Source: Apium graveolens
Taxonomy: Eukaryota; Streptophyta; Magnoliopsida; Apiales; Apiaceae
Assembly (NCBI RefSeq): GCF_009905375.1
Contig: NC_133657.1
Span: 64,358,219 to 64,422,218 of the forward strand
DNA length: 64,000 nucleotides
Direction: 5' to 3'
The translations under genes were made by a program, and so were the position numbers. This document shows positions 1-8,772 of the stretch, one piece after another. Under the pieces are notes generated by a model, which made no database searches, was not told the origin of the DNA, and saw only the letters and a program-made list of their open reading frames with translations. The first letter of the stretch is position 1; every line of letters begins with the position of its first letter.

Positions 1-1662
1 AATAAGCTGAGCATGACATGCTACAGGTGCAATCAGAAGGGACATTTGGCGAATGAGTGCAAGATGCCGAAGCCAGGAGTTACGTGTTACAAGTGTGGGA
101 AGACTGGACAAAAGCTAGGGAGTGCAAGGCAACCGGACCAGTCAAAGCTTTAATGAACGTGGCAAGTACCAGTGCAAGTGTGCCAGCTGAGGTATTGGCA
201 TTACCTCCACCACCCGCACCAACCCCGCAAGCAACAGCAAGGACATTTGATCTGAAGAAGAAGTATGCTGTTCAGAATTCTGAGGTGATAGCAGGTACAC
301 TTTTACTCAATAATGTCAAAGCTAAAGTATTGATTGATTCGGGAGCAACAAGATCTTTCATATCAGAATCTTTTGTTGATAAGCTCTAATGTGAGAAAAT
401 GATTATGAGTGAGGTAGTAAATGTCGTAATTGCGAACCAAGAGAAGATTCATGTGAATCAATTTTGTCCAAAGTGTGAGATTGATATTTCAGGGTATAAG
501 TTTTCAGCCGACTTGATACTCTTCAAGTTGGGAAAGTTTGATATAATTTTAGGAATGGATTGGTTTGGAGAGAATAGCACTCAGATTAATTGTAAGATCA
601 AGAAAGTGTATTTAAAGACAAAGAGTGGAGAGAAGGTAGTATTTAAAGGGCAGAGGCAAGACCAATTATTTCTTACAATTGTTCATGCTAAGAAGCTACT
701 TAGAAAAGGTTGTGAGTCGTTCCTAGCTTATGTAGTAGATTCGGAAAAAGGCAGCCCCAGCATGGAAGATATCCCTGTAGTTAACGAGTTCCCGGATGTG
801 TTTCCCGACGAACTACCAGGCTTACCACCAGATCAACAAATCGAGTTCGAGATCAACCTTGCTCCAGGTACGGAACCAGTTTCAAAGGCCCCATATAGGA
901 TGGCACCAGCAGAAATGAAAGAGTTGGCGAGCCAGCTCCAAGAATTGTTGGATAAAGGAGTGATACGACCAAGTACGTCGCCATGGGGAGCACCTGTTCT
1001 GTTTGTGAAGAAGAAAGATGGGAGTATGTGACTATGCATAGATTATCGGGAGTTGAATAAGGTACCGATCAAGAACCGCTACCCGCTACCAAGAATAGAT
1101 GACCTTTTTGACCAGTTGAAGGGAGCAAAATGCTTTTCGAAGATTGACTTGAGATCGGGATACCATCAATTAAAGATCAAAGAAGAAGATATTCCCAAGA
1201 CTGTATTCAAGACCAGATATGGGCATTATGAATTCCTAGTAATGCCATTTGGACTGACCAATGCTCCGGCCGCATTTATGGATCTGATGAATCGAGTATT
1301 TAAGAAGTATTTGGACAAATTTGTCGTGGTATTCATTGATGACATTCTTATTTATTCTAAGTCGGAAGAAGAATATAAGCAGCACCTCTAGATAGCATTG
1401 GAGATACTTCTGCAAGAGAAGTTGTATGCCAAGTTTACCAAATGTGAGTTTTGGTTAAAGGAAGTTCAATTTTTGGGGCATGTCATTGGAAATGAAGGAG
1501 TTAAAGTGGATCCGGCAAAGATTGAGGCAGTTATTAGTTGGGAGAGGCCAAAGACTCCTACGGAAGTGCGAAGTTTTCTAGGATTGGCAGGATACTACAG
1601 AAGGTTTGTCAAGGATTTTTCAAAAATCGCCACACCATTGACCAAGTTAACCAGAAAGAATC
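1..1662 (+). pseudogene. Element A gag-protease-RT, 5' segment (broken)
   Basis: Retrotransposon polyprotein fragment. A CCHC knuckle (CYRCNQKGHLANEC) reads at about 20-62. A one-base slip near 110, inside the next knuckle, shifts the frame for the rest. The aspartic protease motif DSGATRSF is at about 335-360. RT follows: the proline-rich entry region, KKDGSM near 1011-1028 and catalytic FIDDILIYS at 1331-1357, so the catalytic aspartates remain. In-frame stops are TAA 387-389, TGA 1029-1031 (where B has Arg) and TAG 1389-1391. The frame is cut at 1662 by B and resumes at 15692 after the duplicated GAATC. Non-functional as it stands. Confidence 0.9.
1658..1662. repeat. Target site duplication of B, left copy
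   Basis: GAATC directly before the TG of the B 5' LTR. The same five bases follow the CA of its 3' LTR at 15687-15691. Confidence 0.93.
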
Positions 1663-3814
1663 TGTAATAACCCCAAAAATTTTCAACTTTTTGTAACCCT
1701 TGTGAATAGTGTTTTAGCTGAATGAAGAAACTTTTCACGCCACACTATGTAGGGGTTCTGTTATGGATATTCTGGGATATTATTAGTACTCTATGAAGTA
1801 TATAAGTGTATGTAAAGATCGTCAGAATCCAATTCTGAACACTTTGGTTTTTTCCGGAAATCCACAAGATACGGAGAGAATTGAGTATAAGGTAACAGGA
1901 TAAAAAGGATTTAAATTAAAGGATTATAATAGAGGATCATAAAAAGGAATATAATGTATTGAGAAAGGTTAAGGGAACCTAAGTAATAAGATCCCGGGTA
2001 TGATCCTTCAAACGATAAACGAGAACGAAAGTTAAGCGAACCGTATAACAGATCAGCGGTCATTAGGCAAACGATTAGGAAGTTAATCAAAGGGATTAGT
2101 GGGAATGATGTCATCCAACCAATAGAAAGAGGACAAGGAAGGGAGGATGACATCATGAGGATGACATAAGCATGACATGGGAAGGAAGGAGGTGTGGTAG
2201 CTTTGTAACCACACAATTTCAAGGGCAAGAAGGTAATTGACTAAATCAAATACAAAACAAGTCAACCAAGCCAAGTAAAAATCATTCTCATCAAAAATCA
2301 AAAAGCAACCAAGGCATTAGTTCTTCATTGCTCTCGGCTTTCTTGCTTTTTAAAGGCAAGATTTTTCAAAATCCAAGATCCAAGCTTCCTAAATTGGTAA
2401 GATAATTCCCTAATCATCTTCATGCTTAGTTAGGACTATATCATGAGTTTAAGCCATTAATTCTTTCTCAATCTTCTTCATTTAATCAAAGAAGAAGACA
2501 ATGAATAGTGTTTTCAAGTTTTTAACTTGACCTTTTTCTTGTTTTTCTTGAAGATCCAAGCATTCTTAAGACTTCACCAAGCTTCTTAAGGCTTCCTAGC
2601 TCCACCCACCACTTCAAGGAAGGTATACCATCTCCAAACCCTAGATTCCTATATATTATAAGATGATTTTGATTAATGGGTTGATATTGTAGCTTGTTGT
2701 TATGATTTAGAGTTTGGGATTTGGAATGGTAGTGAAATGGAATGGTAATTGTTGTGGTTTTGATTTAAAGGAACTTAAGTATGATTAAAGTTAAGTTTAG
2801 GCATAAGTATGAATGATTAAATTGAATTGGTTGGGGTTGTTATGATGTGATAAGGATGGATGTTGGTTGTATGTTGAATTTGAGGTTGGTTTGTGGTTGG
2901 TTTTGTATGGTTTAAAATTTGGAAATCGCGTAAACATAGCCGTCGTAACGTCCGATTTTCTTTGGACTGTTTTTGTGCATAGCATTAGGACCCGAGAACC
3001 CCCTGCTAGATTATGACCACTGCCATGTTTAGATAGCTCATGTTACGATCTTCGTTTTGATATGTAGTTCGTTCGATTCCGATGCACGGTTTAGGAGAAA
3101 CGACCGTTTCAAGTAACGGCGTTTCGCGAACGAAACTTTTTCCCTCGCCTTACTTTGAAATGTAGGTTAAAGACCAAAAAGGGTTAATTAATGTATGAAA
3201 CATTTATGGTAAGTGTGTTAGGCAGTTGGTAAGACATTCGCGAAGGAATCGCTTTAAAACTCGTAAAGATTAAATTATTAAAAATGGTGGAGCCGCGGGT
3301 ACCCGAGTGACTTAAGCAAATCAGTGAGCGCAAAACAAGCGTTAGAGTCTAAGTTAGTTAAAGTATAGATTTACAAGTGATTTTGGTTTAATTCCAACTT
3401 ACTTGTTGTTTATAGGATATCAGACTCGTCCCGAGCCTTTCTCACCCCCAAGTCGCTCAGGCAAGTTTTCTACCCGTTATACTGTTGTTGTGATGTATAT
3501 GTGTATATGCATGATCTTGTGATAAATGCATATTTGTTATTAGCAAATTCTTGCGATATATTGTAGCATGTGATATGGTATATATGCATGCCTGTTTCGT
3601 ATTCTTGATTTATATATCTGTTGGTTCAAATGCTTATTAGTTGCATAATACCTATGCTAGAGATAAGCGGTATTTGCGTATACCCTTAGTATAGGGGATC
3701 AAAAAGGTGAAACATTTTCTAAAACCGGGAGGCGAGGCTCCCGAGTATAATATATATATACATATATATATATATATATGAATGGTTTTTAAAACTATTA
3801 ATCGAATAAGATTT

Positions 3815-4075
3815 ATTAATTGAATATTCATCCGAGGACTTATGGCTCCTTTTATTTTATTAATTGAATATTATTTGAATATTCATTCGAGGGCTTATGA
3901 CTCAGTTTATTTTATTAATTGAATATTATTTGAATATTCATTCGAGGACTTATGACTCCTTTTATTTTATTATTTGAATATTATTTGAATATTCATTCGA
4001 GGACTTATGACTCAGTTTATATTATTTAATGAATATTATTTGAATATTCATTTGAGGATCTATGACTCCGATTAT
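3815..4075 (+). repeat. 55 bp tandem array in B 5' LTR
   Basis: Five imperfect units of about 55 bp, each with a GAATATTATTTGAATATTCA core followed by TTCGAGGACTTATGACTC or a close variant. The first unit is shorter. The core is itself nearly palindromic. The array is repeated in the 3' LTR at 13867-14127, so it predates insertion. An AT dinucleotide run at 3748-3779 precedes it. Confidence 0.88.
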
Positions 4076-4570
4076 TTGCTAAGATATATTCTGTATTTTA
4101 TTAAAGAATAATGTTTCGATAATCAAACTTATTTTCGATTATTCAAATGAAGATAATACTTTCATATAAGTATATCTTTGGTTATTTAATACTCGTTTCA
4201 AGTATAAATTTTAATACTTCTACTTCAATTATTTTTATAAAGATTATTCTTTATGGGAATATTATTTAATTAATAATATTCAGTCATTTTCTAAATATTC
4301 TGGGGACTGATTTACTTCATTAAATCAGCTTTACTCCAAACACTCTATAAAGTGTTTTCGAGTCTTCAAAATGATTTTTAAAAGTTAGAGCGGATCCCAA
4401 AACTCATTTTTATATTTAAGATCTTCCTTTTTAAGGGGATTTAAATACTCGCTTAAAACCTGAGGGATCCGGCTCTGTGGTGTATTTTATATTCGCAACA
4501 AGGTTGCAGTTTTGGTAAATGAATTGATTACTTACCCAATGTTCGGGAAGTAAGTCCATCTATTGAGTCG

Positions 4571-4668
4571 GCATAAGCAACATGGGCTCAGTGGGCGTCC
4601 ATGACAGTGTAAGTGGCTCAGTGGGAGTCCATCAAATGCATAAGTGGCTGAGTGGCAGTCCAGCATAG
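4571..4668 (+). repeat. Short GGCTCAGTGGG repeat set in B 5' LTR
   Basis: Three spaced near-copies of GGCTCAGTGGGAGTCCAT, about 30 bp apart (variants GGGCTCAGTGGGCGTCCAT and GGCTGAGTGGCAGTCCA). The 3' LTR has the same set at about 14622-14719. No function is apparent. Confidence 0.75.
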
Positions 4669-5194
4669 GTCCTAATGCGGCCAGGGTGATGACCAGTGGG
4701 GAATTCGTCCATCTACTAGTAGAAAAGGTTACTTATGGGTATCTTTGCCTGATCAGCAAGATATCTGGTTTATGCCAAAATTCTTTTCCTTTCCAAAATT
4801 CATTGGATGTTTCAAACTCTGTTCATACTTTACATAACAGAGGTTTCAGGAAATGTTTTAGAGATATATATATATGTGGATATATATATATCGGGACTAA
4901 ATAAAGTATCTCATAACTTTTTCATTCAATAATATTTCAAAGATTGAATCTATTCAAGTCTTAACTTGTGGTCTCATCTATGGGATGTTTTTCTTAAAAC
5001 TTATAATACTTTGAACGGTGGTAGTTCAAGTAGCTTTATAAATGATATAAGTGTGGTGAAGTATTGGTAACTTCATTCCTTGTTCTTACTTATATCTAGT
5101 AAGTAATTATCTTACAAACGATAAAGATTCTAGTGAGTATCCATTTAGATACTTATATTATTGTTATCACTATGTATTATCTTGCGAGCTGTAA

Positions 5195-5233
5195 GGCTCA
5201 CTCTTGCTTTATTTCTTCATCACACAACAACAG
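5195..5233 (+). promoter_or_regulatory. Predicted 3' splice site before the LTR micro-ORF (B 5' LTR)
   Basis: GGCTCACTCTTGCTTT at 5195-5210 contains a branch-point-like CTCAC. A pyrimidine-rich stretch follows and then CAG at 5231-5233, about 33 bases after the putative branch A and ten before an ATG. A (21484-21515) and E (42166-42202) carry the same arrangement. Splicing is inferred from sequence only. Confidence 0.5.
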
Positions 5234-5242
5234 TTAGGAGAG

Positions 5243-5344
5243 ATGGCCAGACTCCAGCAGACCCAGCGCAAGCGCGTGGGAAGCGCCCCGCGTCTTCCCG
5301 ATGATGTTGTAGCTGCTATAGCTGCAGAGGTAGATCCATTGTAG
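5243..5344 (+). CDS. LTR-borne short ORF with histone-H3-tail-like start (B 5' LTR)
   Basis: 33-codon ORF near the 3' end of the LTR, start MARLQQTQRKRVGSAPR. Compared with the H3 tail MARTKQTARKSTGGKAPR, it shares M-A-R, Q-T, R-K, a Gly and A-P-R; Lys9 is kept and Lys4 is Gln. An AG|GTAGAT donor-like site follows codon 29 (5329/5330), and without splicing the frame stops at 5342. With splicing to 5824 it would be the N-terminus of the internal ORF. Element A has a related start (MVRFKQTARR) and E a stub (MRTK, stop). The function is unknown and the H3 resemblance, though suggestive, is short. Confidence 0.45.
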   Translation: MARLQQTQRKRVGSAPRLPDDVVAAIAAEVDPL

Positions 5345-5823
5345 TTCAGACCATCTACTTTTGAGAATCAAATTATGTATAATTATAACTTGTGGCAGAT
5401 AATGGCAATTAACTGTAAATTATCAAGTAATCATTTTGGGTTGTAATAATTTTAAATTGTGGATTCAAAGACTTGTACTTATTTCAATTTCATCTCTGAG
5501 ACTATAACGGGTTGTGGTGTGTGTTAGTATGGGGTCACAGCATGAGGTTATTTATTATTAATTAAGTGAAGTGATATTGTGGAAAGAAAGACCGTGACAA
5601 CCCGGATCCCCGACCCCGGATCTGGGGGTGTTACAGAAATGGTATCAGAGCTAAGCGTTATAAACCTCAGAGATGATGCGACGATATAATAACAAACTCA
5701 CAAAGATAATAAGAACTCTTGCCAAGTTCATGGTCGGACTACTTAAAGTAGTGCTGACAGTTAAAACCCTTACGGGAACCCTTATAAGTATCATGATAGT
5801 AACTTAGCTCGTTTAATGTGTAG
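5330..5823 (+). other. Predicted intron joining the LTR exon to the internal accessory ORF (B)
   Basis: The 494 nt between GAG|GTAGAT (5329/5330) and GTGTAG|GCGCCT (5823/5824). It removes the U5 tail, the LTR end and the primer binding site. Both ends are in phase 0: the upstream ORF reaches the donor at a codon boundary and the downstream frame opens exactly after the TAG that forms the acceptor. Such an RNA would lack the primer binding site and could serve as mRNA but not as template. The acceptor has only a moderate pyrimidine tract. This is an inference. Confidence 0.42.
5640..5651 (+). promoter_or_regulatory. Primer binding site, initiator-Met tRNA type (B)
   Basis: TGGTATCAGAGC, four bases after the 5' LTR end, is complementary to the 3' end of plant initiator tRNA-Met. 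Minus-strand DNA synthesis would start here. Confidence 0.93.
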
Positions 5824-6561
5824 GCGCCTGAGATAGAGGACCCCGAGATGTTCGAGCGTGAGCATGATGAGGCATTGCTAGATGTTGAGGATCAGGAGGA
5901 GCCTGAGATGGAGGAGGATGAGGAGGACCCCTCAGAGGAGCCTGAGACGGAGGTCATTGCTGTTTCAGATGAGGAGGACCCCTCAAAGGAGTCAGAGACA
6001 GAGGTTATTGCTATTCCAGATGAGGAGGACCTGGATGAGGTCCCAGTAGCTGAGGAGCGTGTTGGACCTATGGTAGTGTATGCTGGTATCCCTTTACCCA
6101 CACTTCCGGTGGTCAGAGCCCCTACCCCTCCACCACTATCCTGGATTCCCGATGATGACAGCTCAGAGACCCATACTTCCGAGCCTAGGCAGACCGAGGA
6201 GGCACCCTCAGCGGCTCCGGATTCACCACCTCTTGACCCTGCCCACAGGCAGTCTTCGTTAGCTCATGGATATGTTCAGGATGTATTGAGGACCCGAGTG
6301 GCTGTTGCTAAGGGCCGATTAGATGAGGCCAGGAGGGAGTTGGATGCAGAGAGGGCGGGTAGGCGTACCCGAGCTTATGAGACCAGGGCTTCTATACCCC
6401 GATCCTTGAGGAGGGAGCTTACGGGGATAGAGCTCACGTCCCGAGCGAGACTCAGATCTCTCCAGGGGGACAGGCATGGTAGGATCTCCAGGCGGCAGGC
6501 CGACTATATCTTCCGTCGTGCGATGGAAAGGGTTTGGGAGCTGACCCGCTCCGGTGTGTGA
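5824..6561 (+). CDS. Accessory ORF of B upstream of gag (acidic N-terminal half, basic C-terminal half)
   Basis: Sense ORF between the primer binding site and gag, open from 5824 right after an in-frame TAG; first internal ATG at 5848 gives 237 aa. Residues 10-70 from that ATG are Glu/Asp-rich with two copies of an EEDPS-E-ETEVIA-like repeat. The middle is Pro-rich, and the last ~90 residues are Arg-rich and probably helical (RRELDAERAGRRTRAYETR, ending RRAMERVWELTRSGV). I recognise no domain. The open 238 codons without a stop in a copy whose gag-pol has two nonsense codons suggest coding function. It may be expressed as the second coding exon behind the LTR start at 5243. Possible relatives: 42910-43020 in E and 61635-61761 in F. 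Confidence 0.6.
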   Translation, partial: APEIEDPEMFEREHDEALLDVEDQEEPEMEEDEEDPSEEPETEVIAVSDEEDPSKESETEVIAIPDEEDLDEVPVAEERVGPMVVYAGIPLPTLPVVRAPTPPPLSWIPDDDSSETHTSEPRQTEEAPSAAPDSPPLDPAHRQSSLAHGYVQDVLRTRVAVAKGRLDEARRELDAERAGRRTRAYETRASIPRSLRRELTGIELTSRARLRSLQGDRHGRISRRQADYIFRRAMERVWELTRSGV

Positions 6562-6972
6562 TTCAGGATTGATGATGGAATAGTCTAGTTGTCTAGTTAG
6601 CCGAGGCCTTAGTAAGAGCCAATTTTCCGGGATAGTTGACTTGTATATAGCATCCCTTTTTCTGACTAGACAGATAGACTCTTGTGTATCACTTTTGGGA
6701 CAGATGACTGTAGCACTGTTGTACTTTTGACCAGATCAAACTATGTATTCTCGCATTATGTATATATTTGTTTCCTTTCGGTTCAGTTCCATAGTGACGG
6801 GATCACTGTTTTATCATTATTATTACTGCCCTTCGTATTAGAACTTTCTTAAAATAATAGAATTGCGATATACGTTCTCCCCATTATAAGAGCTGTGCAA
6901 GGCACAATGTTGTATATGATTGTGACCTAACGTTGAATTTTCCCAATAATTGTTTTTATTATTACCAGAATC
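6562..6972 (+). other. Leader between accessory ORF and gag, with a strong predicted 3' splice site (B)
   Basis: No ORF of note. The end looks like a plant intron end: branch-point-like CTAAC at 6927-6931, a U-rich run (TTGTTTTTATTATTACCAG) and AG at 6967-6968, four bases before the gag ATG. F has the same layout before its gag start. Gag may therefore be translated from an RNA with a spliced leader. This is inferred from sequence only. Confidence 0.5.
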
Positions 6973-8772
6973 ATGCCGCCAAGAAAGATTGGAACTAGGG
7001 CGAACCCTGGGTCTGAGGACCAGGGAAGCCATAATCAGGACAATAGAAACCAAGAACACAGTGAAGAGGAAGATGAGGATTATGTGGAACAGGATGACTC
7101 CCTGTATGAAAAGGAAGAGGAAACATATGATGTTGAGGGATTTGAGATAGAGGCTGAAGAAGGAGAAACCGAGGTTGAGCAACCAGTACCAAACCCAGGC
7201 ATGGATCCCATGAGCCAGTTCATGCAACTCCTAAGGTAGAATTTGGAACGTCAACCCAACCCACCCCCTCAAGGAAGTAACAATGCTGTGGCAAACTCTT
7301 TCAGGGCTTTTAAGTCCCTTAAGCCCCCTGAGTTCCACGGATCAGCCGACCCAGTTGAGGCAAGGGCATGGTTAAAGGAAATGGAGAAATCTTTTGAGAT
7401 TTTGAGTACCGAGGAGGCACAGAAGACTGTATTTGCTACCTACCTTCTGAAAGGAGAAGCTAACTACTGGTGGGAGGCCAAGAAAAACATGGAGACAGAT
7501 GCTATTATAACCTGGGAGAGATTTAGTCAGTTGTTTCTGGGAAAGTATTTCCCGAGGTTTATGGAAAGCCAGATGGAGCTCAAGTTCTTGGAGCTAAAGC
7601 AGAATAACTTGTCTGTAGCAGAGTACGAGGCGAAATTTACTGAGTTATCAAGGTTTGTGTCGGAGTTTGTGAGCACCGAGGAAAAGAAAGCTAGGAGGTT
7701 TCAGCAGGGACTGAAACCGTGGATTCAAAATAGGGTGGCAATCCTTGAGCTTACGGACTATGCCACTCTGGTGCAAAAGGCAACGATTGTAGAAGTTGGA
7801 AGTGAACAGATGCAGAAGGAAAGAGAGGAGAAAGGAATAAAGAGGAAAAGTATGAGCATGGGTGGAGGTTCCGCAGGAAGGAGCTTCCCAACTAGATTTA
7901 ATCGAGGAGCAGTGTCCCTACCAGGAAGGAACACTGGGTTTAAGCGGCCAATGAGTGTGAGTGTGAGCCAGGGCGGCCAGAAGTCAAGAATGTCCTATTC
8001 CAACCAGTCTCGACCCCCATTGCCAGCCTGTAACATATGTGGAAGGAATCACACTGGGGAGTGTAAAGGAAGGCCAGTAACCTGTTTTAAGTGCGGTCGG
8101 GAAGGCCACTATTCAACTAAGTGCCCATCATCAATCCCTGCCGTCATTCCAACCACCACTTGTCATCAGTGTGGACGCCCGGGTCATTGGAAGAAGGAAT
8201 GCCCAATGAACAAACCAGCAGCTTCGGGAGCAAGCAGGGCTGCTTCTAATAAGCCACCTACTGCGAGGACTTTCAACATGACAGTCCAGGATGCTATGAA
8301 AGATTCAGATGTGATAGCAGGTACCCTTTCTCTAAATTCAGTCAGTGCAAATGTTTTATTTGATTCGGGAGCAACTAAATCTTTTATATCAAAGGACCTT
8401 GCGCGTAAGTTAAGACTTAAGGCTGAACCCTTGATAGAACCCTTACAAGTAGAAATAGCCAATCATGAAATTATTCCTGTTAACCAGATTCACCCCGCCT
8501 GTGAGATAGGCATAGGGGAGCAATCTTTCAGTGTTGATCTGATTCCTTTTAAATTAGGGGAGTTTGATGTGATTTTGGGAATGGACTGGCTATCTAGCAA
8601 CGATGCTCAGATAGACTGTAAAGGGAAGAAAGTTAAGTTAAATATCCCCGGGAAGAAAGAAGTTATATTTAGAGGAAAGAGGCAGACGCAGAAATTTTTG
8701 ACTATGGCCCAGGCCAAAAGGATGCTACGAAAAGGAAGTGAGGCTTACCTAGCCTATGTGGTGGACACGTAG
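6973..8772 (+). pseudogene. Element B gag-protease part of the gag-pol frame (two nonsense codons)
   Basis: Starts at ATG 6973 (MPPRKIGTR), as in Tekay-type gags, just after the predicted acceptor. An acidic N-terminal stretch precedes the capsid-like region (ARAWLKEMEKSF, GEANYWWE). Three zinc knuckles follow at about 8025-8210: a short atypical CNICGRNHTGEC and then two canonical CCHC (CFKCGREGHYSTKC, CHQCGRPGHWKKEC). The aspartic protease motif DSGATKSF is near 8362. TAG at 7237-7239 (probably from CAG) interrupts gag early; TAG at 8770-8772 separates protease from RT. Both are in the same frame as pol, so the intact ancestor had one gag-pol frame of about 1569 codons. Confidence 0.9.

Larger units (their letters stand above)
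1663..5635 (+). repeat. Element B 5' LTR
   Basis: Begins TGTAATAACCCC and ends GGGGGTGTTACA. It is nearly identical to 11716-15686. It contains an AT run (3748-3779), a 55 bp tandem array (3815-4075), a set of GGCTCAGTGGG-type repeats (about 4571-4668) and, near the 3' end, a putative exon with a short H3-tail-like ORF (5234-5329). A strong donor-like AAATTG|GTAAGA at 2396/2397 could end an untranslated first exon. Short ORFs on either strand here recur identically in the other LTR and look like chance frames. Confidence 0.95.

Noticed and set aside
1911..2301. Overlapping minus-strand ORFs in the B LTRs (repeated at 11964-12354)
   Set aside because: Identical recurrence is due to LTR duplication; no similarity to known proteins, low-complexity AT composition and no conservation in the A or E LTRs.
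4644..4904. 86-codon plus-strand ORF in the B LTRs (repeated at 14695-14955)
   Set aside because: Runs through the GGCTCAGTGGG repeats and an AT run, the copies differ at the AT run, and no domain is recognisable.
5636..5660. tRNA gene suspected from TGGTATCAGAGC
   Set aside because: Only the complement of a tRNA 3' end is present directly after an LTR; no cloverleaf follows.
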